Source: Chryseobacterium rhizoplanae
GTDB taxonomy: Bacteria > Bacteroidota > Bacteroidia > Flavobacteriales > Weeksellaceae
Assembly: GCF_900182655.1 (NCBI RefSeq)
Contig: NZ_FXTC01000001.1
Location: 1-64,000 of the forward strand
Direction of reading: 5' to 3'
DNA: 64,000 bases
Of the stretch, positions 16,145-25,199 are shown in pieces. The position numbers and the translations under genes are program-made. The notes beneath the pieces were generated by a model that saw nothing but the letters and a program-made list of their open reading frames with translations, was not told the origin of the DNA and did not search any database. The number at the start of each line of letters is the position of its first letter. The stretch's first letter is position 1.

Positions 16145-18883
16145 ATGAAACATTATTTCTTCTTTTTTTGTTTCGCGGTCCAGATGGCTTTCGGGCAGGT
16201 TTTGTTTCCCTATTTACAAAATCCAACCCCGAATTCTATGATCGTCAATTGGAAAACTGCTTCCAATAATGAAACAACCGTTATCTACGGAGATTCCCCA
16301 ACGAATTTGAACGTAACAGTAACAGGAACTACCAATATCTTTTCAGATACAGGGTACAACAACAACTATTATTATCATACGGCAAAGGTTACCAATCTGC
16401 AGCCGAATACGAAATACTATTATAAGATAAAAACAGGTACCAGCGAGTCTGCCGTCTACAATTTCAGAACGCTTCCTCTGCCGGGACAGGCTGTAACGGC
16501 TAATGGAAAGATCCGTTTCCTTATTATGGGGGACAACCAGATTAAAGCTGAGCCCAGATATGATACGCTTACTTTGAATGCCTATAAAAAATTAAAAGAA
16601 AAATTCGGAGCCACTTCAGATCCGTCTGATAATGTTGCTCTTACTTTTATGGTGGGAGATCAGGTGGATGTAGGAACATTGGACCATTATGAAAATGTTC
16701 ACTTTAAAAAGAATATCAAATTATCACCGTATTTGCCAATCCAGACAACTGTAGGAAATCATGAAACCTATGGAACGATGGGAATGAATTCTTACTATGC
16801 CCATTTTTATATTGATGAGATTAGTTATAAAGGGATAAGCTCAGGAAATGAGAATTATTATGCTCAGCAGGCTGGTAACGTTTTGTTTGTGAGCTTAAGC
16901 TCAGAACATACAGGATCAGCACAGCAAACATGGCTTCAGCAGATCTTAACAGCGGCTAACAATGATACTACAGTAGACTGGATCATTTCTTTAAGCCACA
17001 GACCTTATCAGGCTGAACAATATGTGGGAGATATCTCTACATGGGTAAGAGAAAATGCCGTACCGCTTCTGGTAACTTCTGATAAATATTTAATGCACGT
17101 GGGGGCCCACCATCATTTATACCACAGAGGACAGCTTAAGAATACACCGAACTATCAGATTATTTCCGGTGGAACGGCTTGGGATCAGTATTGGGGAATG
17201 TCTAATGAAAAGGATTTTGATGATGTTCAGAAAACCTTGACAGACTGGACATACCAAATTGTGGAAGTAGATGTTCCAACCGGAAAAGTGGATATTGAAT
17301 GTTATTCTATCGGTGGAGTTTACAACAAGAAAAATAATGTACTGGTAGATTCTTTCCACAGGTATAAAAATCAGCCTAAACCGGCAAAACCATCCATTAC
17401 AAACAATTTTTCAGGGGCTATTACTTTACCTTTGACATTGAATGGAAGTGCATTTGCCTCTTCAAATAATGAACTTCTGAACACAACGCAGTTCCTGATC
17501 AGTAAGACATCCACTTTTTCTGTGATTGAAAAAGAATTTTACCGCGATTTTGAAAACTGGTTCGGAAAAGACGGAAACGGAACTCCGGATAAAACCAAAA
17601 ACCTGAATGATGGAGTAGACATTACAAAAGCAACATTGGCTGCTAACTCTATTCCAAACGGAATCTATTACGTGAAAACGCGTTACAGAGACAGAAACCT
17701 GGAGTGGAGTGACTGGAGTGATGTAAAGCAATTTGAAATCACCGGAAGTGTTGTTTCAAATCCTACATTTACTTTAAATAAAACAGAATACGCCCAAAAT
17801 GAAGCCATTACTGCTACTTTCACCGGAGGTCCGGGGAATCAGCAGGATTGGGTAGGAATTTATAAAAAAGGGCAAACGCCGGCCACTACTACTTCACAGG
17901 TATACAGTTATACTAACGGACAGGTAGCAGGAACAGTTACTTTTAATAATGGTATGGCTAATAAAGGTCAGTATTTTGCAGGATTTTTTGCAAATGGTGG
18001 TTATACAGAAATTACTCCAAGAAAAAATTTCTATGTAGGACCGAAAGTTCAGTTGCAGACAACTTCTGATACGTATCCGGTAGGAGGAACAGTTGTTCTT
18101 AATTTTACAGACGGACCCAACTTACAGAAAGACTGGATCGGGATTTATAAAATGGGACAGACTCCGGGAACTACAGCTTCTATCAAATGGAGCTATGTAA
18201 CGACTGCATCAGGAACGCTTAATTTCACAGGACTTCCGAAAGGATATTATTACGCTCAGTATCTGCTGGAAGACGGATATAATGGAATCGGGGAGAAGGT
18301 ATTCTTTAAAGTAGGGGATATCGTGACCGATCTTTGGATCAATAAACCGGTATATACTTTAGGTGAAAATATTACGGCTTCATGGACAGATTCTCCGGGA
18401 ATTATCAAAGACTGGTTAGGAATTTATCCTCAAAGTGTTCAGACACCGGATGATAACTTCGTTTCTTATACCTATTTTGACGGAGTAACTCAGGGAACAA
18501 AAACCATCCAGGGAACAGCAGTTCCTGCCACACCAGGAAACTATTATATGGTCATGTTTACCAATGATTCTTATACGGAAGTTTCAAACAGAGTACAGTT
18601 CCAGGTAACTTCACCAACATTAGGAACTGAAGAAACCAGAAGTACAGAGAAAAATGTAGTGTTGTACCCAAATCCGACCAAACCGGGACAGCCTACTTTT
18701 ATTAAGAGTGATTACCCGATTGAGAAAATCGAATTGGTTTCAGCTTCAGGAGAACTGCTTTATGTATCGAAAAATATCAATAACCAGCGTTTCTCTTTGG
18801 TGAATGAAAACCTTCCGGCAGGCGTTTATTTTGTAAAAGTACACGGAAGAAAACTATTTACTTTAAAGCTGATCATTCAGTAA
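16145..18883 (+). CDS. purple acid phosphatase-like phosphoesterase, T9SS-secreted
   Basis: A 912-residue secreted metallophosphoesterase. After a signal peptide (cleavage near AFG-QV) there is a fibronectin-like purple acid phosphatase N-domain (about 20-110). The calcineurin-like catalytic domain (120-400) shows MGDNQ (D130), GDQVD (D172), GNHE (N205, H206), SLSHRPY and GAHHHLYHRG, the full set of dinuclear-metal ligands. Next is an Ig-like segment, then three ~94-residue modules centred on DWVGIYKKGQTP, DWIGIYKMGQTP and DWLGIYPQSVQTP (near residues 568, 663, 756). A type A T9SS sorting domain (VLYPNPTKPGQP) ends the protein. It is likely an extracellular phosphatase that supplies phosphate; the repeated modules may bind substrate or surface. 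It is monocistronic with its own terminator. Confidence 0.9.
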   Translation: MKHYFFFFCFAVQMAFGQVLFPYLQNPTPNSMIVNWKTASNNETTVIYGDSPTNLNVTVTGTTNIFSDTGYNNNYYYHTAKVTNLQPNTKYYYKIKTGTSESAVYNFRTLPLPGQAVTANGKIRFLIMGDNQIKAEPRYDTLTLNAYKKLKEKFGATSDPSDNVALTFMVGDQVDVGTLDHYENVHFKKNIKLSPYLPIQTTVGNHETYGTMGMNSYYAHFYIDEISYKGISSGNENYYAQQAGNVLFVSLSSEHTGSAQQTWLQQILTAANNDTTVDWIISLSHRPYQAEQYVGDISTWVRENAVPLLVTSDKYLMHVGAHHHLYHRGQLKNTPNYQIISGGTAWDQYWGMSNEKDFDDVQKTLTDWTYQIVEVDVPTGKVDIECYSIGGVYNKKNNVLVDSFHRYKNQPKPAKPSITNNFSGAITLPLTLNGSAFASSNNELLNTTQFLISKTSTFSVIEKEFYRDFENWFGKDGNGTPDKTKNLNDGVDITKATLAANSIPNGIYYVKTRYRDRNLEWSDWSDVKQFEITGSVVSNPTFTLNKTEYAQNEAITATFTGGPGNQQDWVGIYKKGQTPATTTSQVYSYTNGQVAGTVTFNNGMANKGQYFAGFFANGGYTEITPRKNFYVGPKVQLQTTSDTYPVGGTVVLNFTDGPNLQKDWIGIYKMGQTPGTTASIKWSYVTTASGTLNFTGLPKGYYYAQYLLEDGYNGIGEKVFFKVGDIVTDLWINKPVYTLGENITASWTDSPGIIKDWLGIYPQSVQTPDDNFVSYTYFDGVTQGTKTIQGTAVPATPGNYYMVMFTNDSYTEVSNRVQFQVTSPTLGTEETRSTEKNVVLYPNPTKPGQPTFIKSDYPIEKIELVSASGELLYVSKNINNQRFSLVNENLPAGVYFVKVHGRKLFTLKLIIQ

Positions 18884-18908
18884 GGTAAACTAAACACAAT
18901 TATAACGG

Positions 18909-18942
18909 AGAGGCTGTCAGCAATGATAGCCTCTTTTTATTA
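18909..18942 (+). terminator. terminator after phosphoesterase gene
   Basis: AGAGGCTGTCA and TGATAGCCTCT pair with one mismatch around GCAA and are followed by five T. Confidence 0.8.
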
Positions 18943-19003
18943 ATGCAAATAATCATAAAATTACCCATAATTATCTGTAAAAATCTTCCATCTGTGGTTA
19001 AAT

Positions 19004-19037
19004 AAAAAAGCGATTCCAAAAAAATGAAACCGCTTTT
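19004..19037 (-). terminator. terminator after YwqK-like gene
   Basis: On the minus strand AAAAGCGGTTTC pairs, with wobbles, with GGAATCGCTTTT, which runs on into further T. It is 19 bp past the stop codon. Confidence 0.65.
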
Positions 19038-19055
19038 GATATATAGTTGTGGTAA

Positions 19056-20597
19056 TTAGTCAAATAGATGGTACAGGTTATCCTCGCTGATCAGTGTCTG
19101 GTTTTCAGCAGAAGCATTTTCCTCCTGAGCGTCGGCCAGCGTTTTAGTTTCCTGAATGAGCTTTCCATCCATATTATAAAGTTTTAACAAGATCCATTTC
19201 CCGCTGCGTTCAAGTTCTTTAGCCCCATCCCATGTTTTTATTCTGATTTTTCCGCTTTGAATAACACCTGCTTTTACAGAAGACTTATTGGCGGGCTTTC
19301 CTTTTACATACTGTGTGATTTGTGCTGTGAAGGAATAATCTTCCCCGTCTTCACTGATAGGTTGTGTAAATGTATATAAAATAGTGCCTTTTGGGTCATA
19401 AACAGTTGCATCATAGCCTGTTTGTTTAGCATTCAGCTTTTTTTCAAAACTCAGCTTTGTATTAGCACCTTCAAAAAAGTTTTTGATATTTACAATAATA
19501 CCTTCCTTATAGATTGTTTCATTAAAGCCTTCATAAGTAGTACCATTATAAGGGATACCATCTTTATATGTCAATGTAGATTTCAGCTTTCCATCCGGTG
19601 AATAATATTTAATTTCCTGAATGACATCATCTTTTAAAAATTGCTCGGAGGATAACTTTTTGTCTTCATCAAAGTATTTACTGATTACCTTTGAGCCTTT
19701 TTCATAAGTATCAATTGAAGAAATCTGTGAATATTCATAGGCCAGATGATAATCATCCCCATCCATTGGATTATAAATATCATTTTCCTTATCATATTGG
19801 TATACCAGATGACCTATTTTTTTACCCGACTCATCATAAGTGGTTTTATAGCCATCTTTTTTATTCATTTTCTGTTCCTGTAAGATCTTTCCGCTTTTGC
19901 TATAGATAACGCCTTCCTTTACACTGCCGTCCTTTCTGTATTTTTCTATTTTAGAAATCCTCATTGGGCTGGAATAATAATCCACCACCATATTTTCACC
20001 CGATCCGGAGGTCGTATTGCTGCCAAGATATCTTCCTTTTTCACCGTAATATTTTGTTTCAGTGCTGCTGTCCTTATCAGTGATGGTTTCATTTCTGATC
20101 CCTTTAATGTCACCATCATAAACGGTTGTTTTTACAGGCGCTGAGTTTTCATATTCAATCAGAATATTAAAATCCATTCCATCCTCAGCGTCTTTATAGC
20201 TGAACATCTTTCCTGAAAAATTTCCATCAGCTTTATAGACCAAATCTTCTGTCAGCCTGCCATTCATATCATAAGTCTGGGCAGGGCCAACCTGCTGTCC
20301 GTTGGAATAGGTGGCGAAATTCAAAACCTTTCCTTCAGGAGTGTACCAGGTTACTTTTCCGTCAAAAACTTCACTGTTTGGAGTTGTGTCAGAAGCCAGA
20401 CCTTCCATCTGTAGTTTGCCGTCTTTATAGTAATCCTTGATAAGGGTGAGCTTGCCTTTAGGAGTTGTTTCACGGTAATATTCCATGTTGTCCTGAGTGG
20501 TCTTTTCCCAGTTTTCATCGAAATAAGTTTTTTCCTGTGCATACACATTGATGCTGAGTACCAGGGCAAGTAATGCTGAGGTAAATAATTTTTTCAT
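19056..20597 (-). CDS. YwqK/MORN-like repeat protein, exported
   Basis: A 513-residue exported protein (signal peptide MKKLFTSALLALVLSINVYAQ). The body is built from irregular ~22-residue repeats of the MORN/YwqK type, such as YKDGKLQMEGLA, YTPEGKVLNFATYSNGQQVG, YYSPDGKLKSTLTYKDGIPYNG and YNMDGKLIQET. Such repeats form elongated beta-sheets. In flavobacteria these are often labelled 'YwqK family antitoxin', but no partner toxin gene lies next to it and its export to the cell envelope makes an antitoxin role unlikely. The function is unknown. It is divergent from scoA across 370 bp and forms a single-gene unit. Confidence 0.75.
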   Translation of the reverse strand: MKKLFTSALLALVLSINVYAQEKTYFDENWEKTTQDNMEYYRETTPKGKLTLIKDYYKDGKLQMEGLASDTTPNSEVFDGKVTWYTPEGKVLNFATYSNGQQVGPAQTYDMNGRLTEDLVYKADGNFSGKMFSYKDAEDGMDFNILIEYENSAPVKTTVYDGDIKGIRNETITDKDSSTETKYYGEKGRYLGSNTTSGSGENMVVDYYSSPMRISKIEKYRKDGSVKEGVIYSKSGKILQEQKMNKKDGYKTTYDESGKKIGHLVYQYDKENDIYNPMDGDDYHLAYEYSQISSIDTYEKGSKVISKYFDEDKKLSSEQFLKDDVIQEIKYYSPDGKLKSTLTYKDGIPYNGTTYEGFNETIYKEGIIVNIKNFFEGANTKLSFEKKLNAKQTGYDATVYDPKGTILYTFTQPISEDGEDYSFTAQITQYVKGKPANKSSVKAGVIQSGKIRIKTWDGAKELERSGKWILLKLYNMDGKLIQETKTLADAQEENASAENQTLISEDNLYHLFD

Positions 20598-20967
20598 GTT
20601 TTTATTTAAAGTTTGATTTTGATATAATTAATGTGATGATACATATTGAAATGTTTCTCTGAAGAGATCAGAAGAAGTAAAGGGCAATCATGCTCTGCCG
20701 TAAAATAATTTTTATATTAAAGTTGTGTTTAAAATCAATGATATCCGAAATAAAATAGACTGTATTTCTGGATTTGAAGCCTCAAATATAAATCAATTAG
20801 ATGAGAAATACCATAAAAAATGAACAGATCTGTTCATTTTTATTGATAAAATTCTGACTTTTAAAGTTTTAAATATTGAAAAAAAGGATTCAATTCAGGA
20901 CTATTTCCGGTCGCAGGATATACCGGAAAATTTATTAAATTTAGCCAACAGAAAAATCTAATATTTC
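20598..20967. other. 370-bp intergenic region upstream of scoA
   Basis: Divergent spacer between the YwqK-like gene and scoA. It contains a 26-bp perfect palindrome (20816-20841). I see no gene in it. A TAAATTTA near 20937-20944 may be the scoA -7 element. Confidence 0.55.
20816..20841. promoter_or_regulatory. 26-bp perfect palindrome
   Basis: The half AAAAATGAACAGA is followed directly by its exact reverse complement. The centre AACAGATCTGTT looks like a dimeric-regulator operator. It lies ~127 bp upstream of the scoA ATG and 219 bp from the YwqK-like start. It could alternatively be a terminator-like hairpin. Confidence 0.5.
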
Positions 20968-21669
20968 ATGATAGATAAAAGAGTAAAAAATGCAAAGGAG
21001 GCCATCGAAGGAATTCAGGATGGAATGACATTGATGCTTGGCGGATTCGGACTTTGCGGAATTCCTGAAAACTCAATCAATGCTTTGGTAGAAAGTGATG
21101 TGAAAGATCTTACCTGTATTTCAAACAATGCAGGAGTAGATGATTTCGGATTAGGATTACTGCTTCACAAAAGACAGATCAAGAAGATGATTTCCTCTTA
21201 TGTAGGAGAAAATGCTGAATTCGAAAGACAGATGCTTTCAGGTGAACTGGATGTAGAACTTACTCCACAAGGCACATTAGCTGAAAAATGCAGAGCTGCC
21301 CAGGCGGGAATTCCGGCTTTTTATACCCCTGCAGGATACGGAACTGAAGTAGCAGAAGGGAAAGAGGTAAAAGAATTCAAAGGAAAGCCTCACATTCTGG
21401 AGCATGCTTACGAAGCAGATTATTCTATCGTAAAAGCATGGAAAGGAGATCATGCCGGAAACCTTATCTTCAAAGGATCTGCAAGAAACTTCAACCATCC
21501 TATGGCGGGTGCTGCGAAGATCACCATTGCTGAAGTAGAAGAATTGGTAGAACCGGGACAATTGGATCCAAACGAAATTCATATTCCGGGAATCATGATT
21601 CAAAGAATTTTCCAGGGAGAAAAATTTGAAAAAAGAATTGAGCAGAGAACAGTAAGAACTAAAGAATAA
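20968..21669 (+). CDS. scoA: 3-oxoacid CoA-transferase subunit A
   Basis: A 233-residue alpha subunit of succinyl-CoA:3-ketoacid CoA-transferase (SCOT/AtoD-type). The family motif [13 protein letters not shown] lies near residues 26-38, followed by [15 protein letters not shown] and [13 protein letters not shown]. The enzyme moves CoA from succinyl-CoA to acetoacetate, linking ketone-body or amino-acid breakdown to acetyl-CoA. The partner subunit gene (23642-24295) is on the same strand but separated by an opposing ABC transporter gene. Length is normal and no motif is missing. Confidence 0.93.
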   Translation: MIDKRVKNAKEAIEGIQDGMTLMLGGFGLCGIPENSINALVESDVKDLTCISNNAGVDDFGLGLLLHKRQIKKMISSYVGENAEFERQMLSGELDVELTPQGTLAEKCRAAQAGIPAFYTPAGYGTEVAEGKEVKEFKGKPHILEHAYEADYSIVKAWKGDHAGNLIFKGSARNFNHPMAGAAKITIAEVEELVEPGQLDPNEIHIPGIMIQRIFQGEKFEKRIEQRTVRTKE

Positions 21670-21685
21670 GCTCAGATAATAAATA

Positions 21686-21718
21686 AAAAGCGCTGAAAAT
21701 ATTTTCAGCGCTTTTTTT
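21686..21718. terminator. bidirectional terminator scoA/ABC gene
   Basis: AAAAGCGCTGAAAAT and ATTTTCAGCGCTTTT form a near-perfect symmetric stem with A-runs on one side and T-runs on the other. It sits between the convergent ends of scoA and the ABC transporter gene. Confidence 0.85.
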
Positions 21719-23519
21719 ATGCTTGAGGAACTTGTGTTTTCCTTTCTCCAATTTGTTGTCGCCACATAGCATAGTAAAGTCCTTTTTCGGCAATCAGATT
21801 ACTGTGGGAGCCTGTTTCTACTACCTGCCCGCGTTCAAGAACATAGATCTTATCAGCATGCATAATCGTACTTAAACGGTGTGCAATAAGTACTGTAATC
21901 TGCTCTCTTTCTTTTGATATGTCTTTGATAGTCGTAGTAATTTCTTCTTCAGTAATACTGTCCAATGCAGAAGTAGCCTCGTCAAATATCAGAAGATGAG
22001 GCTTTCTTAAAAGAGCCCTTGCGATCGCTATTCTTTGTTTCTCACCACCACTCAGCTTCAGACCACCTTCACCAATAACCGTTTCAATTCCTTTCTCTGC
22101 CCTTTCCAGCAATGCAGTACAGCTCGATTTCTGTAAAGCAACAGCCAGTTCCTCTTCAGTAGCTGAAGGATTTACGAAAAGAAGGTTTTCTTTAATCGTT
22201 CCTGCAAATAATTGGGTATCCTGTGTTACAAAACCAATCTGATTTCTCAGTTCATCAAAATCAAATTCCTTTCCATTAATTCCATTGTAAAAAATATTCC
22301 CTTCCTGAGGCCTGTACAATCCAACCAGCAGTTTTACCAATGTACTTTTCCCGGAACCACTCGGTCCAACGAAAGCAATGGTTTCTCCATTTTTAAGATC
22401 AAAAGAGATGTTATTTAAAGCTTTATACTGGGCAGACTGATGTTTAAAAGAAACGTGTTTGAATTCCAGTTCTTCAATAGCACCAATTTGTTTCGGATGA
22501 AGAGGTTTTTCTTCTACTTCTTTTTTCATTAAACGGTCAAAATTCTGAAGAGATGCTTCAGCTTCACGGTAAGAAATAATAATATTTCCAATCTCCTGCA
22601 TTGGTCCAAAAATAAAGAAACCATAAAACATCAGAGAAAGGTACTGCCCCGGAGTTACAATATTTTTAAAAATCAAATACAATAAAGTCAGGGTAATCAT
22701 CTGCTGGAGAAAATTCACCATCGTTCCCTGGATAAAACTTAAAGAACGGATACTTTTCACCTTTCTTAATTCAAGACCAAGGATTTTATAAGTATTGTTA
22801 TTCAAACGGATCACTTCCTGATTGGTTAATCCTAAACTTTTGACAATCTCAATATTTCTTAAACTTTCTGTAGTACTTCCCGCCAAAGCTGTGGTCTCGG
22901 TAACAATGTTTTTCTGAATTACTTTTATTCTTTTACTCAATAAATTTGTAACAATAGCAATAAAGAAAATTCCACAGATATACACCGGCATAATAGACCA
23001 GTGTAAACGGATCGCATATACTGAAACGAAGATAATGCTCACCAGGATCCCGAAAAATATATTGATAAAATTAGTAATGAATTTCACCGTATCTTCTCTT
23101 ACTTTTGTTAAAATAGACAAGGTTTCACCACTTCTCTGATCTTCAAATTCCTGAAAAGGCAACGCCATAGAATGCTTTAACCCGTCTGTAAATATTTTCG
23201 CTCCAAATTTTTGGGTAATCACACTTACTACATAATCCTGAAAAGCTTTTGCAATTCTACTTATCATGGCCGTTCCGATAAGGAGTCCCAGAAAATAAAA
23301 GGCACCATGATATACAGAGCTTCCGTATAGGTATTCGTTAAGGTTTCTGGGCAGTAGTTTTTCTTTATCAAAAAAATTAGGATGAGTAACCAGCTGATCA
23401 AGGATGTTTCCTGTAATAGCCGGTGCAAATAAAGAGAAAACCTGGTTAATAGTAGCCAAAAATAATGAAATGAGAATCAGCCACTGATAAGGTTTAAGAT
23501 ATTTAAAAAGTATTTTCAT
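21717..23519 (-). CDS. ABC exporter, fused permease-ATPase
   Basis: A 600-residue half-transporter of the multidrug/lipid exporter type (MsbA/BmrA-like). Six membrane helices occupy about residues 15-320. The nucleotide-binding domain follows with Walker A GPSGSGKST, Q-loop FVTQDTQLF, signature LSGGEKQR, Walker B LLIFDEATSALD and H-loop IAHRLS, so it should be an active ATPase working as a homodimer. A TTG seven codons upstream would add MPHYFNR, but the ATG at 23519 matches family N-termini better. The gene is inserted, in opposite orientation, between the two CoA-transferase subunit genes. The substrate is unknown. Confidence 0.9.
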   Translation of the reverse strand: MKILFKYLKPYQWLILISLFLATINQVFSLFAPAITGNILDQLVTHPNFFDKEKLLPRNLNEYLYGSSVYHGAFYFLGLLIGTAMISRIAKAFQDYVVSVITQKFGAKIFTDGLKHSMALPFQEFEDQRSGETLSILTKVREDTVKFITNFINIFFGILVSIIFVSVYAIRLHWSIMPVYICGIFFIAIVTNLLSKRIKVIQKNIVTETTALAGSTTESLRNIEIVKSLGLTNQEVIRLNNNTYKILGLELRKVKSIRSLSFIQGTMVNFLQQMITLTLLYLIFKNIVTPGQYLSLMFYGFFIFGPMQEIGNIIISYREAEASLQNFDRLMKKEVEEKPLHPKQIGAIEELEFKHVSFKHQSAQYKALNNISFDLKNGETIAFVGPSGSGKSTLVKLLVGLYRPQEGNIFYNGINGKEFDFDELRNQIGFVTQDTQLFAGTIKENLLFVNPSATEEELAVALQKSSCTALLERAEKGIETVIGEGGLKLSGGEKQRIAIARALLRKPHLLIFDEATSALDSITEEEITTTIKDISKEREQITVLIAHRLSTIMHADKIYVLERGQVVETGSHSNLIAEKGLYYAMWRQQIGERKTQVPQA

Positions 23520-23576
23520 TCTGTTAAAATAATGAGGCAAAATTACAGATATTATTTTAACTAACAGTGTTAATTA

Positions 23577-23606
23577 TTGAATACAACAAAGCCCTTTTGT
23601 ATTCAA
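23577..23606. promoter_or_regulatory. 10-bp inverted repeat in divergent promoter region
   Basis: TTGAATACAA (23577-23586) and TTGTATTCAA (23597-23606) are perfect inversions 10 bp apart, placed between the divergent starts of the ABC exporter and scoB. The spacing suits a dimeric repressor, though no regulator is adjacent. Confidence 0.45.
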
Positions 23607-23641
23607 GTGAAAATAATTAAATTGCAGTCTAAGTTTTTATT

Positions 23642-24295
23642 ATGCTTACAAAAGAACAAATTGCCAAAAGAATTTCAAAAGAACTCAAAGATCGTTATTA
23701 TGTAAACCTGGGAATTGGGATTCCTACTTTGGTTGCCAACTATGTTCCGGAAGGTATTTCCGTAGAATTTCAGAGTGAGAATGGAGTTTTGGGAATGGGG
23801 CCTTTCCCTTTTGAAGGAGAAGAAGATGCTGATATCATCAATGCCGGAAAACAGACTATTACTATTTTAGAAGGAGGTTCATTCTTCGATTCAGCATTCA
23901 GTTTCGGGATGATCCGTGGTCAGAAAGTAGACCTTACCATCCTTGGAGCAATGGAAGTTTCTGAAAACGGAGATATTGCCAACTGGAAAATTCCCGGAAA
24001 AATGGTGAAAGGAATGGGTGGTGCAATGGACCTTGTAGCTTCTGCTGAAAATATTATTGTTGCAATGATGCACGTAAACAAAGCGGGAGAAAGTAAAATC
24101 CTTAAGAAATGTACACTTCCTTTAACAGGAGTTAACTGTGTGAAAAAAGTAGTTACTGAATTAGCTGTTCTGGATGTAACTCCGGCTGGTTTCAAACTGG
24201 TGGAAAGAGCACCGGGAGTTTCAGTAGAAGATATTATTAAAGCTACAGAAGCAGATCTGATCATTGAAGGTGAAATTCCTGAAATGCAGTTCTAA
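23642..24295 (+). CDS. scoB: 3-oxoacid CoA-transferase subunit B
   Basis: A 217-residue beta subunit of succinyl-CoA:3-ketoacid CoA-transferase. The catalytic glutamate that forms the glutamyl-CoA thioester is Glu46 in the SENGVLGMGP motif. LGIGIPTLVANYVPEG precedes it, and GAMEVSENGDIANWKIPGK with GMGGAMDLV follows. It must pair with the ScoA subunit encoded 2 kb upstream on the same strand. Because a gene in the opposite direction lies between them, the two subunits cannot come from one simple transcript. A strong terminator follows. Confidence 0.93.
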   Translation: MLTKEQIAKRISKELKDRYYVNLGIGIPTLVANYVPEGISVEFQSENGVLGMGPFPFEGEEDADIINAGKQTITILEGGSFFDSAFSFGMIRGQKVDLTILGAMEVSENGDIANWKIPGKMVKGMGGAMDLVASAENIIVAMMHVNKAGESKILKKCTLPLTGVNCVKKVVTELAVLDVTPAGFKLVERAPGVSVEDIIKATEADLIIEGEIPEMQF

Positions 24296-24316
24296 TATGT
24301 TTACAATTACAATATA

Positions 24317-24357
24317 AAAAAGTTTCGGCCTCACTTTGTGAGGCCGAAACTTTTTTT
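24317..24357 (+). terminator. scoB terminator
   Basis: AGTTTCGGCCTCAC and GTGAGGCCGAAACT form a perfect 14-bp stem with a TTT loop, flanked by A5 and T7. Confidence 0.92.
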
Positions 24358-24360
24358 AAT

Positions 24361-24568
24361 GACATAGGAGATCGTAGCGTCAAAAAAATAACTCCTGTGA
24401 ACGTTAAGAAAATTCTCCTGTCCGAAGCGCGAGACAAATTTAGAACCGATTAAGAAATAATGAATTCGCGCAAGTTTAGAATTTTTAGAGAACAGGATTT
24501 ATTTTTAGCGGAGAGATCCAGGTCTTGAATTTTTGTTTCTTTTGTTTCAAGACAAAAGAAATTAAAGC
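24361..24568. repeat. array unit 1 (208 bp)
   Basis: First of four related units starting GACAT(A/C)GGA. Blocks in order: CGTAGCGTCAAAAAAATAAC, TCTCCTGTCCGAAGCGCGAG, TTCGCGCAAGTTTAGAATTT, AGAGAACAGG, GATCCAGGTCTTGAATTTTT. It ends in a hairpin, TTTCTTTTGT-TTCAAG-ACAAAAGAAA. It is followed by an 85-bp spacer unlike the later ones. Confidence 0.8.
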
Positions 24569-24653
24569 CAACAAAAAAATGTTTTGTCAATGAAACAACT
24601 TTTCATATTTAAAATTCTGAAAAGGGAAATATTTCTAATAATGATATTAAAGC

Positions 24654-24861
24654 GACATCGGAACTCGTAGCGTCAAAAAAATAACTCCTGTAAACGTTAA
24701 GAAAATTCTCCTGTCCGAAGCGCGAGACAAACTTGGAACCGATTAAGAAATACAGATTTCGCGCAAGTTTAGAATTTTTAGAGAACAGGATTTATTTTTA
24801 GCGAAGGGGTCCAGGTCTTGAATTTTTGTTTCTTTTGTTTCAAGACAAAAGAAATTAAAGC
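24654..24861. repeat. array unit 2 (208 bp)
   Basis: Second copy, differing from unit 1 at scattered positions (for example GACATCGGAAC instead of GACATAGGAGA). It is followed by a 65-bp spacer with the inverted arms GTCATTTAGAA and TTCTATGAATGAC, repeated nearly identically after unit 3. Confidence 0.8.
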
Positions 24862-24926
24862 AATAAAAAAACGGTGCGTTTGTCATTTAGAATTAGGCAG
24901 ATAGTTCTATGAATGACTTTAAAAAC

Positions 24927-25135
24927 GACATCGGAACTCGTAGCGTTAAGAAAATAACTCCTGTGAACGTTAAAAAAATTCTCCTGTCCGAAGCGCGAGA
25001 CGAATTCAGTACTGATTAAGAAATACAGATTTCGCGCAAGTTTAGAATTTTTTAGAGAACAGGATTTATTTTTAGCGGAGAGATCCAGGTCTTGAATTTT
25101 TGTTTCTTTTGTTTTAAGACAAAAGAAATTAAAGC
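24927..25135. repeat. array unit 3 (209 bp)
   Basis: Third copy, exactly 273 bp after unit 2. The terminal hairpin loop reads TTTAAG instead of TTCAAG while the stem is unchanged. Confidence 0.8.
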
Positions 25136-25199
25136 AATAAAAAACGGTGCGTTTGTCATTTAGAATTAGGCAGATAGTTCTATGAATGACTTTAAAAAC

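Noticed and set aside
19056..20597. Toxin-antitoxin system based on the YwqK label
   Set aside because: The protein is exported and no toxin gene adjoins it. The label comes from repeat similarity only.
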